Shown: positions 1-13,559, counted from the stretch's first letter. The stretch is DNA of 64,000 nucleotides from Sipunculus nudus (GCA_026874595.1 CM049316.1:5720339-5784338), one strand, 5' to 3'. Notes: generated by a model from the sequence alone, not told the origin. Program-made: numbers and translations.

Positions 1-3000
1 GATGAAAATTGTTTTATAAAATGGACTCCATATTAGCTAAGATTTGTCAGGAAATGTGTTCACACTTCTTTGGTCACAAAATATTCGTGTTTTTATGAAG
101 GTAATAAATAGTGAGAGAACAAATTAATTATACTGATGTTTCCCATTTACTGTAGACTGTATCAGGGAGATCATGTGTAAACACATTTACAATATTTGGC
201 GTTATGGTAAAGAGGTAATGTTAAGGAATATGGAGGACTGATTTGGACTCTACAGGGTGTATGTTTCCAATCCATAAAGAGTTGGTTTCTAGTCTTAGTG
301 CTAAAGTTTTTGTCTCATGGAAATTTTCAAAATGTGTGCATTTTAAGTTTAAATTTATATATTTAGGTTAGAAATTAACTTGTATGACCTTATTTGAAAA
401 TCTGCTTTTGTGAAGGAGATATGTCAAAATTGTTCACCAATACTTTTTAAAGTTATGAAAAAAAGTTAAGTGAAAATGGTAAAAATGAAGATAAAAGAAA
501 GCTCTCCTAAATATTGTTACACTGAAAAAAATCATAATAAGTATTAGAAAAAAAAGAAAATTTAGCAGAAAAGAAAGTCTGTCAAATCAAAACAAAACTT
601 ATGACGTGAATACCGTGGTAATTTCTGAGATAATATGACTCATAGGAGTTTTGAACTCTTATATCAGTTCTCTAAAGGTAGGGCTGTAATATGCATATAA
701 ACTGGTATATTTTTTTTTTCTTGTTTTGACAAAGAGGACTTTACTTGATTAACATGTGTTTTGTACCGGGCTTGTACATTGCTTTCTTGTGCGTTTCTTG
801 CATAAAGCAGTTGTGCAATATAGACACGTATGTCGAATTATACATGATAATGTTGCCCAAATAGGGCCTTCATAGAAGAATATTCATTGGAACTATACCG
901 CGGTACTTGCATAATATAATGTTTTGTCTTACATGTGAAATATGCTGAAACTTCAGCAAGGTAAATTAAGAGAAAAGGTGTTCATATAAAAAGTTTGTAT
1001 CATTAAAAAATTCCTTTGCAAATAAAGATTTAATAATTTCAGACCATTAGGAAGCATGTAATATTTGAAATATTTAAAGCATTCAGCCAATCATGAACCA
1101 TTTAATGATGAAAATCTGAATGAAATAATCATCAACACACTTAAACCTATTCATGTTTTCAGAGACGGAAGGTGAATAAGATCAGGTTGCTCATATTTTC
1201 TTGAAATTTTGCAGGATGCAAATTTTCAAGGGCCATTCTTATCGAATTAACCAAATCTAAACGTTTCCTGTCATATTTTTCAGTTTTGAGAAATCGTTTT
1301 GAGTACATAAAATTGTATATGCACAGCGTTTGGAACCATTGGTAGCAAAAACATAATGGAAAAATTGAATGATGACAGTTTATAAAAAATATCTCTAATC
1401 AACAATCACAAATATTGTAGATATAAAACCGTGCTGCTTGCTCTTGCCGGTCTACTGCAATATGGCAAAATTAAATATTTGGATGATCTCTTGAGTCCCA
1501 AGGACGGCTATTTAACTTTAAATCAACTTCAATAACAGTTGTAACCATCATGGCCTCTGATGTCCCAAGGACAGTATATTTAATATATTATTCAGATATT
1601 TTAAAGGTATATGGATACACTGGGGTATGTTGCAAATCTGAGTTACATGTGTACAGTTATTTAAACTTTATTGTAATGATGGGCATATCTTTGTCGGCTG
1701 AGTATACCTATTACCAATTCAGGGTCCAGCTGTCGGGGTTTATTTATTGTCTGTTTTAATTACTTATGATGATAAACAAAACATTTGTGCCTTTCATGTG
1801 AACTGTTGTGCTGACAAAAAAAAAGAAATAAAATATTGTAAAGGATATCGTCATTTGCTTGTTTGTTTCATTGCGTGTTTAAAAGTCTGAAATGATGTCT
1901 GAATGCTTCGGTTTTACGCTTCCTTTTTTATTGTAACCATGTATATTATGAAAAACTACAGTAAAGAGTATGCACGAAGTCCAAAACACATTCCAGTTAT
2001 AAAATGCATGAATCTTGTTCTTTCTTTTAAAATTCTCCTGAGTATAGATCTGAACAAAACAAAGTATATTCATATATATAGGTTTATCATATTCTACCAG
2101 CACGGAAGTATACCTATACAGAAAGATGTAAGGAGGCATGCAGCACTGTTCGTGACCGTAGAAAATATTTTTTTAGGGTATGTTTGTATCTGCCAAACAA
2201 GATAAAAAAGAAGATAAAACTGTATTAGAATAATACAACTCTTAAAAAGAAAATGTGAGAGTTGTTTTTATGGTATTTTTAAGTATGCGCTTGGTGTTTA
2301 AAGTTGATTTAAACAAAATCTTTTTAAGGTCTTGTTAGTCTCTTGGTTTATTTTCTTTAAATGTATATTTAAATAATGTTTAGCCCCACGTATGTATACA
2401 TGTTTAGAATCTCCAGAATATCCTCTGTTCGATCTGCCATAAATACAACAAACATCTTCAGGCGTTTCTTGATTGTATATTCTTCATCTTTCCTTCTACT
2501 TATATTTTAATTGCAAAAAAAAAAATGACAACTTACCAAATGATTCTTTATATAAATTTCATGAAACAAGAAAAAAACCCCGCTTTTTAGATCATATGTT
2601 TAAAACACGTACAAAATTTGTTACCTTTATTTCTGTTTTCTTTTTCTTGTGAGAAATACCCCTATGAAGATGGTGTAATCAATTGAAATACTGTTTTGAG
2701 AAAATGGCCTAAAACTGCTGGGGATCAGTAAATTTTTCCTAGTTGGCTGACTGAAATGTGAATGCAAGTGACATAATCCATGTTATTGTCTGACTTGATT
2801 CCCTCATTTTGAATTACACTTTACCATTTCTCATATGTAAAAAAGTGATTTTATTCCCAAATGTCAAGTCTCTAAGTGTCAAACTCCGTTATATATATAT
2901 TTATATTTATATATGTATATATATGCTTTGTCAGAAACCCAAGTCCACCATTGATGTTTTATTTTTTTAAAATGACAAATATTATGTCAGAATATTACCT

Positions 3001-3353
3001 CGTATTATTCCAGTAATGATATACGTGAATTTATTAATTGATAATGAGTATAGATTATTTATATTATAGATTAAAATTTTTCATGACAGTATTTTTGTTA
3101 CATATTCTAGAGGGAATACAGAAGTGCGACCACTTTAACCATGAAAGAGAATGCATTTTAATCCTGAAATAAGATTAAGAACTACATGGAGATTTAAATG
3201 CCGTACTTTCTCAGTTTCCCGACATTTATCAGCTGTCAAAGATGACGTTAGCTAATGAATACTGCCCACCAAGTCATACTCATATAAAAGTCATTTTATA
3301 CCTCAGGAGACTTTCAGTCATGCTGAGCTAATATATAGCAGAACCGTAGCCTC
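1..3353. other. AT-rich stretch without a supported gene
   Basis: No exon with recognisable protein similarity or convincing splice signals was seen. The stretch is strongly AT-rich with short poly-A and poly-T runs and an interrupted TA run near 2890-2926. Open frames on both strands around 1880-2205 overlap each other and have biased, low-information composition, so they look accidental. Confidence 0.5.

Positions 3354-3381
<28 letters not shown>
3354..3381 (+). repeat. Poly-G tract (28 G)
   Basis: An uninterrupted run of 28 guanines follows CCTC and precedes CAGCTGCC. Similar but shorter poly-G or poly-C runs occur near 10260, 31295, 36873, 39927, 43370 and 63042, so this is a recurrent simple-repeat type in the window. 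Its length in a reference assembly is likely unreliable. Confidence 0.9.
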
Positions 3382-3384
<3 letters not shown>

Positions 3385-4372
3385 CTGCCTAGGAAAAGTT
3401 TAGGAAAAATTGCGATCAGTCCATTTTTAGTCAATTAAATCTGATACGAAAGCTGCAGTATTTCCATTAGGTAAAAGTTCAGCTTGGACAGGTTGGATGT
3501 TGGTCTGAGGTTGGTTTTATTTTATGTGTTATGTGTTGTCAGTTATATTTTTAAAACTGCCAATTCACATTAATCATATTTAATTTATATCGAGTTACAA
3601 CTATTTTCTTTTATTTGGGGCCAAAAATCGCCACCGGTATAGTAAAGTCACTGGTAAAGCTTTTCAGTTTGATGCTGGGTAGCCGGGAGGTGGTGTTAAC
3701 TGCCTTTTAGATCACCAAACTTTTCTGGGGGAGGGCTTCTCATGAACATTCATGGCTTTAATACTGGATGATTAAACACTAATAAAAGTACAGGAGAAAC
3801 AGTAGCAGAAGGTAGGGGAGGCAATATATATATGGTGTGTGTAGTTCTCAGATGAAGAGAAAAATCTACACTTTTCTATACATACGTGAATAGAAACAAT
3901 AAATCTTCAGGTGTATGCAGATGTGAAACCAGAAGTACTGGACTGCTTACCTCCCTCTTAAAAAAAATATAATATTGTATGCAGATTAAAGTAAGCGGTA
4001 TTTGTGTACATCTGTCACAAATAAACAAAGGTTCTTCCTCCTGAATTTATCAGAATACCAACACTCTGGAATTATATTGGAGAGGCCAATCTATTATAGG
4101 AGAGGCCAATCTATATACATTTACACTCGGATCTGCCACTACTGATTAAAATGGATATTTTGTATATTTGGACGAGCTGAATGTATCTGTAAACACAAAC
4201 TTTTTGTTTACATGATTTATCCCAGCCCTACTTCACGTGCTCGCTCCCAAAACACGCCGTCAAAGATACTAGATACATACGACGCATATATGCAGTTAGA
4301 CTTTCTATAATTGTATAAATGGAGATCGTGATTCGAAAATGAATACACTGTAATATAAAAGTTCCGCTCATA
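3382..4372. other. Noncoding stretch with a short tandem duplication
   Basis: No gene was recognised. A 20-bp unit containing GGAGAGGCCAATCTAT is repeated twice head to tail at about 4079-4116. The rest is AT-rich single-copy-looking sequence. Confidence 0.45.
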
Positions 4373-4380
4373 TAACTAAC

Positions 4381-4678
4381 CTTGACAGCTTGCCATAAGG
4401 TTCTCACATCGTCGTGATTGATTGTATAGAGCTATTTGAAAGTTAATGGTACTTTTATTGACAGGCAGAGAGCTTTTCAAGGTTTGCTTCAAGGTCGTAA
4501 CCAATTCAGGAACACCTGTAAATATGATACACTGAAGAAGACCTGCATGGGAAAATAATTGAATGTACTGCCCATGTTCATGCGTAGTAACTATGGAAGC
4601 ATCGTTCCACTCTTGTGTGAGTGGCTTAAAAGACCCTTTCTTTTCATTTACAGATATATATTGCAACCATTCAATCAA
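4381..4678 (-). CDS. Possible internal coding exon, unknown protein
   Basis: A roughly 100-codon open frame on the minus strand has ordinary protein-like composition (mixed charged, polar and hydrophobic residues, four Cys), unlike the surrounding AT-rich frames. It ends at a good splice donor: the last codons read S-C-Q and then G followed by GTTAGT, so the exon would end at 4381 in phase 1. The 5' boundary is unclear. An in-frame TAA lies just upstream and no strong acceptor AG was found next to the frame. No ATG sits at the head of the frame, so a translation start is also unsupported. I do not recognise the family. It may be the remnant of an exon or a chance frame. Confidence 0.3.
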
Positions 4679-4828
4679 CCAATCAATTTAAAATTTAAGA
4701 AATGCGCTATATTTTCCTTTATTGAGTGTTATATATGACCCTATTAGACCCATGCATATACTCATATACCTCGTGAAAACGTTTCCCCGTAAAGGCTGTT
4801 ATGTAAATCTACAGCCGCTTGTGCTCGG

Positions 4829-5891
4829 ATATGTTACGTCCCAAATGTAAAATTGCCCTTTTCATGAAATGGGCAACTAGTTTGCCCTGTTCATGAAATT
4901 TTCAAAACGGCTCCCCATTTCATTAAATGGGAAAGAAAACTGTTGCGTATTTTATGAAATGGACACAATTAAAAGCGAGACCTTCTGTTAGATTCTGGTC
5001 ACGCATATCAATGTGGTCATACCTGCAAACATAATATCACTTTGTAGAAAATAATAACAAAACATATCTATTTTTTTCTAAAAACATGGGGTTGATCTGT
5101 GAGAATTTGCTTACGAATTTCCCTTATAATTTTAAAGAATATTTGCAAATGTTTGAGTGCTTGATTTAGAAAAATTAATGATCAGCCAGACAATTTTATA
5201 TCCTTTTTTTGATGGACTGGAAAAATATTGATTGTATTATGCTTTTTTATGTTTCTACCATTATTTGAAGATTACATTCATTGAGTTATGAGATATGAAT
5301 CTTAATAATATATAATAATATATTACATATAAATAGTATTTAATACAATATTTATATCCAATTCAATACTAAATAATAATCAAATTTAATCTTTGGCACT
5401 ACAATGCAGATGAAAGTGTTTAATACATTGATAAAGTATATTGTTTAATATTTTCAGAAACGAATATTATTTTAAGAAACAAACAAAAATTGAAATTCAG
5501 CTGCAAAGAAGGACTCTTTGGTCATCTTATCAATTATACCTGTCTTTTATTATTGCCATTTTGCATGTGCTGTTTTGACCCATGCTCGTGATATACACAT
5601 GACACCATGCATCTCGATGTAATAACGCAACATCAGTTCTTCTTCATAACAGAGAAGGAAACGATTTATGAACAATAATAGTTTATAGAGCGCATCCCAT
5701 AGTCGGAAGGAATCCTTCAAACGGGTCTTTATACCTTACATAATTGAGAAATATAGGCTATTTCCGGTAGTAATTAAAGTGGTCAATTTCATGATATGGG
5801 CAAACAGAATTTTGCAGTTTTGCCCATTTAATGAAATGAATGGCTGCCCGTTCCAAGAAATGAGAAATTTCATATTAAGTGTGTAACATAT
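4829..5891. mobile_element. Putative ~1.06-kb element with terminal inverted repeats
   Basis: The left end reads ATATGTTAC followed by a block with AAATGTAAAATTGCCC. The right end, read on the other strand, also starts ATATGTTAC and continues with a related AT-rich block. Just inside each end are clusters of a near-palindromic motif related to TTTCATGAAATGGGCAA (about 4857-4970 on the left and 5785-5875 on the right). No transposase frame was found, so this would be a non-autonomous DNA element. A target-site duplication could not be defined because the ends are palindromic. Confidence 0.5.
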
Positions 5892-5944
5892 ATGTCATAT
5901 ACACTGCATTCTTTACCGGCTGTTCACTGTGAACAGGAAATGGG

Positions 5945-5947
<3 letters not shown>

Positions 5948-6036
<89 letters not shown>
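5948..6036. repeat. (TA)n microsatellite
   Basis: About 89 bp of alternating TA with one TTTAT interruption near 5996. It lies just outside the right end of the inverted-repeat element. Confidence 0.95.
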
Positions 6037-6038
<2 letters not shown>

Positions 6039-6039
6039 T

Positions 6040-7278
6040 ATATATGCCTCAGACTTACGCATTGAGAGTTATCCCTGGTTGGCCTGTCAATATAATTTCT
6101 CTTCAGTTGTGCATGCGTAATATTTGAAGTGCATGTAGAGTAACAGCATTTATATGTCTATACAAACTATCAAAAGTTTATGTTTTAAATTTGGTTCAAT
6201 CTACCATCATATGGTAATCCTCTTGTCTCTCCGCCACAGAAACTGTATACATGACATATACATTGGAACATTGATACATTTGGAAACTTTTGTGACATTT
6301 ATTGACCTTCTTGGTAATTGCTAGCCGTCTGTGTCCCTTTCAGCAATAATTTTATGACGGTTAATCTGAACCCTTTAAGCGTAGATTAAAAAAAATCGAA
6401 GTGCTTATAAATTAATATTCATGATTTACTTTGGATGTCGCATCTATTGATATTATTAAAACCCCTGATATAAATGCTGGAGATGTTTTTCTTATGTTCA
6501 TGACTTAGCTAACAATAAGGGTTGAATGATGTAACAATAAGGGTTGAATGATGTAACATCTATTTTTTTTTTTTTTTGGTTATCTGATTCCATTTGCTTC
6601 AAATGGAAACAAGTTTTGGAGAAACCTTTAAGATTGAGAAGAATCATGCAATCTCCAGTTCTCTACCAGAGGTCATTCTGCTACAAGTTCTCTCTCACTC
6701 TCCATACAGAAGGTCTATTTTTATTCATTTGCACAATAAATCTTACCCCTGCGCTGGAGGTTTTGTTCCTCTCTCTCTTTTTTTTCTTCTTCCTTTCTTC
6801 TTTTTTTTCTTCAGGGTTTGTCTCAGAGCATCTTTTTTTCCATCATTGCTCATTTCATCATCAACATCCCCTGAGAGAAGTTTAATATTATACATTGTCA
6901 AACATAATCTACAAACAAACACGTAAATCTAATAATTAATATAACATTTTTGCATGATCACATTAAGCCTGGTTGGATAATTTTCCGTTTTTGTACATGT
7001 TTATCGAGTTTTTTTCTTTTTTCTGCTAACCTTCTTTCCAACAGTTCAATACACTTTACTTTCTTAAGAAAATTATTAAAAGATGGAACATCAATCTTTT
7101 CTCTGTCAGAAAATACCACCTATTTAAAAATGAACAATACAGCGTCGATAAGAGCGCTGGAGGTTGGTGCTCTCTGCGATTATATAAAACATTGTGGAAA
7201 GGGTGGCTTCTGGCGGAGATAGAGCAAATGATTTCGTTATAAATTTCTGCTGGCAACTACACTTTTACATTCAATTTC

Positions 7279-7342
<64 letters not shown>

Positions 7343-10300
7343 GCGTCAGAGACCCCTACCCCCGCGTTTCTGAAATTCCTGGTATTTAGAATATTATATA
7401 AGGGGAGAAAACAACCAACTGATGGACATGAAACTGCATAAGTAGTGTATAGTTTAATGAGTAGTGTAAGTTTTGATTAAAAATTATAAAACTGTAAGGA
7501 TATTGTGTTTGTTTTCATTGAATTCATACTTTTTGTTCATGTTCCCACTTCCCCAGGACACGGGATATTTGATATAAAACGAACACAAGACTGGATTAGT
7601 CTCTGACACCCACGTCAGATGTCGCTATCGGCACGACTCGTCTGGATTTACCGAATCAAAAAGCTAAACATACATGGTAAATATCCGTATGACAAGTTTA
7701 TCTAATCATTATTAGAAGTAAATAATGTCTGTGTGAATGTCACTTCGGTGGCGGCAAGGAATCTCCAGTGCTTGAGTTACACCCCTTAGCCCTTCATGGT
7801 ATTTTTTTATGCCCATGTGAGTATTGAATGTTAATTCTAATCTTAAACTGGTGTTAACACTGATATCTAGCCCGGGTTTTAGGAGAGTGTATTCCTTCAG
7901 ATTTCTCAAGAATAAAATTGATAGATTGCTCTTAAATTTTGTTCGTCCACTGATCGCAAGACTTAATGTTGGTATAACCTGCACTCCTCTCGTTCTTGGT
8001 GGGGTAGATGACAATTGTAAAAAGTACGGGTTTCGAGTCTTCCAGAAGTTGAAAACAACATAAATAATGCAACATAATTTATTTATCTCTGAATATTTTC
8101 AAAATTAAGCCTTCGAAGATTTCTGACCGATTATTTATGCCGGAGAAATTAAAGTTTAGTAAGCATTGTTTGGTTGGGTGATTGTTCTGATAGCATCTTC
8201 CCTAAAAGGTTGTGGTTAGCAGCGAGGTAACAATCCATAATCCATTCCATTTAGAGGTAATCACTATTTTTGTTTAAAGGATTATTATGATAGCACAATT
8301 TATTCATTCCCATTCCCAGGCATTTGGGGCTGCCGTTGTTCAAGCGAGCAGAGCTCATTGTGATCCGACCATGCATAGAGCTGCATGGAGGCACGTGACA
8401 CGTATTTCACTGTATTGGACGCATTAAAATTTTATTAGGACTCAGATAGACTCTGGTGGTGGTCTCTGAACCTTTATATTTCTCTATTACCTGTATAATT
8501 AAGTTCTCTTTCACCTGTATAATTCATTTCTTTATTACCTGAATGATAAAGTTTATAAACTACATCGATTATTTGTACCTGAAGGTTTTACACTTTCTCA
8601 TCCATAACCCTAGAGAAAAATGGCTACCCTCCGACGATACCTTTACCGATCTGATTGGATAAAGAAACAGCCGTATATATCCTGCCCCAGGGTGTCCAGT
8701 TTGAATTCACTTTATGTTGCGGAATACATTGAAACTAACATCTGATGCCGAAGACGTTGGAACTTTTTAAAAACGACGAGTTTACACGGAATGCTCTTCC
8801 TACATAATAAAATAAATGTTGTTAGTAACTCGGTGTGTGTGATCTTTTCAATAAAACGTTCATATGTGCAAAGAAACGAATATACAAAGTAAACAATCGA
8901 CAGGGATGCACAATAAAAGGATTATATTTGTACAGCCCTTTTTCGATGACACGTGAATACACTAGTGACATCTGTTGGAGACGATCGACACCTAACTGTT
9001 CGGATCGGTCACAATGACCAAAAAAAGAAAAATCGTATGTGTTGCATCTGATATGGTTAGGGCAGAATATCTTTTCTGTAAAGGTGAGATTTTTGTTGGA
9101 GTCTCCAGCATTTATTTGGCCGCATTTAATAAAACCCGCAGTGTTTACTCACATGCAGGAACCGAACACAGCACACGAACGTAACGCGCAATGCGCATGC
9201 TCGTACAAGGTTCATTATAAGAGGGTTTTCCATATGAATTCTCCTAGATATATTGAAAATATTGAACAACACTCGCCTTTATCTACATACCTGATTTTAT
9301 CTTTAAATAAACTTTGTCAAACATGTCAACGGCCGTGCTTAGTCTTCACTTTATATAAATAATTCCTGTATTGTGTTATGCAAAATAACGTTGAAAAACA
9401 TATTTTCTGAGTAAAATATATGACTCTTTGTCTTTTTGTATCTTAATATAACATTTGTTTCTGCATTTTACCCTGTATAGGACGATAGTGGTGCATAGAG
9501 ATTATTGCTTGTAACCATGGATATAGGAACTGTCAACGTGTTACGACTATTAAATCTCACACTCATCGTTGTATCGAAAACGAGGCTTTTACTTCGTCCT
9601 TTAGACAAAATAGTATTTATCGGACATCATTTTCTCTCTATATATAAGGTTAACAATAGAATAAAATGAATGTAAATAACAAAAGCCATATCATTAAAAC
9701 AGTCTACACCCGTGTCCATTATATTAGGAATTCGGCCATTTAATTAATCTTCAGTTATCATAATTCCAAAAATCATGTACCATTTGCCGTCCTGTTTCTG
9801 AAACACCACCATCCCTCTGAAACAAAGTATTTTATCCTGTATCGAAACTAGATCATATAACCAGTGTCAATATACAAGAAAAATATCAGATGATACGAAT
9901 CTTCTGTATATAATTAGCGGTTAATGTTAGCAATGTTGATTCTAACGAATGTTATTTATAAACATTTATAATCTTTCGCCAGTACCTAATTTCATGCCAT
10001 ACAATCAAGAAATTTCCCTTCTTGTTGCTTATTAATGAAAACTGAGGATGCACGAAATCATCAGCAAGTAAATATATTAATCCGCAGAAAATGTTTGAAA
10101 TTTATACTAGTAATTAAAATAATTATTGTTGTCATGAAAATGAAACCATAAAAAATTAAGTTAAAATATGACTAAGTAAAATGGTTTGTATTCCCGTTCC
10201 AGTAGGGCGGATGTGTGTGTGAGTGTCTGTGTGCGTGTGGGGCGGGGGTGGGGGTGGGGGTGGGGGGGGGGGGGGTGATTATATCAGGGGAGGATCCAGG

Positions 10301-10530
10301 ATTTTGGGAACAAGGGTGGTGGTGGCTAACCGTTTATATAACTGGTACTAAACCAAGGTCAACAAATCCCCAAAACGGAAGTTATGCTAAAAATGTGGAA
10401 AAACGCTGCAGAAAAAGATAATTTTCAGATTCCCCTCTGGATCCGCCTACTGGATATTGTATGTTTCCCACGTATTTACTTATTGTATTTAAACCTTGAA
10501 TATTAGAGATCCGAAGGTTTAATAAATCCA
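6040..10530. other. Gene-poor stretch with simple repeats
   Basis: No exon could be supported. The stretch contains a 22-bp perfect tandem duplication at 6511-6554 (unit starts AACAATAAGGG), a pyrimidine-rich tract around 6774-6841, a long TA run (listed separately) and a GT/poly-G tract near 10205-10276. Short open frames around 6544-6926, 7712-8063 and 8835-9362 have no recognisable similarity and no consistent splice partners. Confidence 0.45.
7282..7339. repeat. (TA)n microsatellite
   Basis: A 58-bp uninterrupted alternating TA run ending at CGAGCGTC. Confidence 0.95.
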
Positions 10531-10536
10531 CATCAC

Positions 10537-10674
10537 CTGTTGCCTTTGAGTTGTTTTCATGACTTATCATGAATCACACTGTGGTCATGTACCGCCACCT
10601 AGCGGTCAGTGATAAACATCTGATCGACAACAATTTCCATGTGCTTATCCTGCTCTGTAAAATTCAGCAGACAT
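10537..10674 (-). pseudogene. Decayed copy of the exon at 14668-14820
   Basis: Read on the minus strand, this segment aligns throughout with the open exon at 14668. Both have an upstream T-rich tract, then GAGCAAAATGTC, and both share the blocks GATCAGATGTT and AGGTGGCGGTAC. The intact copy encodes D-Q-M-L-I-T-D-R-Q-V-A-V. Here the CAG after the D-R codons has become TAG, a second in-frame TGA follows, and a 2-nt deletion shifts the frame near the start. Similarity fades at the putative donor (ACAG then GTGATG). This indicates that an exon, with its acceptor, was copied and then lost coding capacity. Confidence 0.7.
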
Positions 10675-10972
10675 TTTGCTCAGCTCTAAAAAATAAAGAA
10701 AAGAACACAAAACAGTGATTAGCTGATTTTTGCCTTTTACAGATTGTCACAAATGTAAGCAGAAATGAATGTATCGAATGAATTTTAAGTAGGCCTCCAT
10801 CTGTGGACTGATCTGGAGAGTGTATAATGTACTGTGCAACGCCTTGAGTATTGGAGATGAGACGGCGTGGTTATGGTTTATATAACCTAATTAGTTTTAC
10901 GCCAAATGGGTTGAAGGGTTCTGTTTTAAAGAAAACTAGACACTTGCATCTTCGTCGAAATTATGGTCTCCA

Positions 10973-11086
10973 CTTTTTAGCTAAACTCACTAAAAGTCTT
11001 CTGGGCTATAGTCGTGGTCCATTTTCCGTCGTCCGTCTCTCCTTCGTGCCGTCCGTCGGGCCGTCCGTCCGTCCGTTAGACTGGCA
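10973..11086 (-). mobile_element. 3' tail of a pearl-like tandem-core element
   Basis: On the minus strand this reads as an ACGG-type microsatellite, then a block like CTATAGCCCAGAAGAC, and ends with TTTAGCTAAAAA. It matches the tails in the 15.5-21 kb array (ACGG run, CTATAGCTCAGATGAC, then CAGCTGAGCTAAAAA). Little of the satellite core remains beside it, so the copy is 5'-truncated or diverged. Confidence 0.6.
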
Positions 11087-11099
11087 CGTCTTGAAACCG

Positions 11100-13460
11100 T
11101 TAGTTCTACGAATCCAAAATTCGACACACTCTTAGATTTCCCCCAAATCTCCAACCAAACCGAAAACTGGGTCACTGCTACTTCATTCATTCATTTGTGA
11201 AATTATGGAAAAACCTGGAGTTCCCATTTAAAAACATAATACCACACTTCAAGACTGCCTAATATAACATGAACATTTTAAAGCTAGATTCTTTTTTCAG
11301 GATTATAACTTTGTTTAATAAAGATTACAATGTATACCAAAAATTAAATATGATTTTTTGCCAAAATTTTAAGTAATTAGCATGAAAATAAAATAAGTAT
11401 CTTAGATGTTGCCCAACTTTGACCATGGCATATTTTTTTTTGTTCTGTGAGTACTGTTGATTTAATGTTCACAACATGTAAACGTAAGTATTTAATCTGT
11501 CTAAATCTGAATAAGAAAATAAAAGGTTGAAAATTTGGCTATTTATTGTTTTTTTTCTTGAGGCCCTGTAGTAGTCACTTAGTAGTTACTTGCTTTGTCC
11601 AGATGCAGGTTGGCTACTCCTGGTAACTGGGAGTCAGCTATGCCAGGTTTCCTGATTTGTTACAGGGCACTTGGGAGACAGGTGAACACCAAGTGTTATG
11701 CAGTAATTGTTTCTTAATAATTATGCTGTTTCCATTCTCATATACAAAAAAAAAATTTTTTTTTAAAGTAATTTGTGGAGTAATCAAGAAGATGCCATGT
11801 TCTGGTAATAAAGAATTTTTAAAGAAATAAATTTTCTATTAAATGATTTTAACAAATTAAAATATAATTAAACCCATTATGCATACATTTATTAAATATA
11901 AATGAAATTATGGATAAATAAAGGTACAATATAGAAATGTGAAATCAGAATCGATTTTTATTTTTAGACATTCATTGTTTTGCAAATCTAAAAGATATGT
12001 TTTTGTGTTTAAAAAATATCTTCATTTATAGGCATAATGTGGTGTTATCTGACAAGATTGAGATTTATGATGATGCAATTTAGAATAATGAGTCAACGTT
12101 TTTATTCAGATATATATGTATTAATGGAAATGTATAGAAATATAAAGTTAAAATTTAAAAAAAATGTGATAAAAAATGGGGATCTAATACATACATTTGT
12201 TTATTATTTTCCTGCCTCAGAAGAACTGGAGACCAGGCTTTGTTTGCCCTGTATGTAAATGTAGAAGTGTTGTAATCCCACCATCCCCCCCCCCACACAT
12301 CTGCTGCCATTGATTCCTTTGCACCTGTGCACTGGGACATTAGTTTTTATTACAAATTTGTAATATTTATCTCATTTTAAATAAAACTGGATTAGAAAAA
12401 AGTAAGATCTAATTGAAACATATTCTTGCCAGGAGAATGGAACATAAAGTGATCGGCTCTGTCTGTCTATCATCTCTCCGTTATCATTAAATATAAATTA
12501 ATTATAAAATTTTTCCTTCAAGCACTTAAAAATAACTTTCACTTGCTTTATGTGTATGGATTTAAGCTATTAATGTATGTTATAACTCCCATTATTCCAC
12601 CATCACCACCAAGTCCTTTCATCTGTTGCCTAGGGACATTAGTTTTATTTCAAATGTATACATTTCATAAAATAAAAATACATATATTTAATAATACATA
12701 TAATTAAAAAATAAATCCAGTTGAACATAGGTGTAAACTACTGAACTTTTAACAATTTATCAAAAAGCCAACCAATGATGATGGTAATAATATACATCTT
12801 ATGTTCACAAACTGCTCACATGCTTCAATTTTAACATTGGGATTTGCTGCAGTCTTGCAGCGCTGACATATATAGTAAACAATACAAGCGCTGCAGCCTC
12901 TGGCGGGGAGAGTCTATACTATCTAAGTTTGTACGGATCCGTACAGACCCTCAGACACGTATATGCCTTGTGAAGCGTGAGGACACCAAACAAACCCCAC
13001 ATATTATAATTGTTACAGATGCTTAGACTTCGTTGAGACCAAAACTTTCGCTGGATGATCAGCATTAATAAAGTATGGGCACTTACTCTGGATGAAGTCA
13101 GATATTGCTTCGTCTCCGTCTGGCCGATGGCGCTTTCCGGTTGGAACAACCAATAGGAAATTAGCATCATTGACAACACGCGATGTATGATGGGAAGGAT
13201 GCTTATGAAAATATGGTCTATCCTAGTGCACGGCACTGGCATTCCTGGGAAAAGGCCCCCAGAATTCATCTTTTGCATAGATTGCCCACCTAATTCGCAT
13301 GGGATTCCTGCATGCAACAACTGAACCCCGGCAGTTCAAAGGATAAAGAAAAAACATTCACAGGCGCACATAAAGGTGATATATCGATTTAATTTGATAC
13401 ATAAAAAGTTTATTTCTATATATAAATACAAGATTGTTTCTCTATCGCACAACAAGCAGT
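11100..13460. other. Noncoding AT-rich stretch with a diverged duplication
   Basis: No gene was supported. Segments near 12265-12360 and 12584-12660 are diverged copies of each other, sharing a CCACCATC-like block followed by GGGACATTAGTTTTATT at an offset of about 320-340 bp. The 133-codon open frame on the minus strand at 12919-13320 has no recognisable domain and no convincing splice context. Confidence 0.4.
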
Positions 13461-13470
13461 GATAATTCAT

Positions 13471-13526
13471 GTTACAGGTCCCTCCATGTACGGCAGGGTG
13501 AACTCTCACCGCTAGACGGTCGGACT
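13471..13526 (-). other. tRNA-like (A-box) half, possible SINE relic
   Basis: The minus strand carries GTCTAGCGGTGAGAGTTC, close to the D-arm/A-box of Glu/Asp-type tRNAs, followed by an anticodon-arm-like stretch. A proper T-arm with GGTTCGA does not follow at tRNA spacing. A GGGGTTCAG block lies about 150 bp away on the same strand near 13325. It is more likely a degraded tRNA-derived SINE or tRNA pseudogene than a working gene. Confidence 0.3.
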
Positions 13527-13559
13527 CCATATCACAGATAAATGGAGTCCGTACGTGGC

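Noticed and set aside
5929-6120. Frames encoding Ile-Tyr repeats (also 48925-49110, 49576-49917, 49699-49887, 55733-55966)
   Set aside because: They are translations of TA microsatellites.
6544-6926. Two overlapping 110-113 codon frames with poly-Phe stretches
   Set aside because: The Phe and Ser stretches come from a pyrimidine-rich tract, and the two frames overlap on the same strand.
12919-13320. 133-codon minus-strand frame
   Set aside because: No domain, no signal peptide and no splice partners. Composition is not distinctive.
13471-13526. Functional tRNA gene
   Set aside because: Only an A-box-like half is present. The T-arm and acceptor stem pairing are missing.
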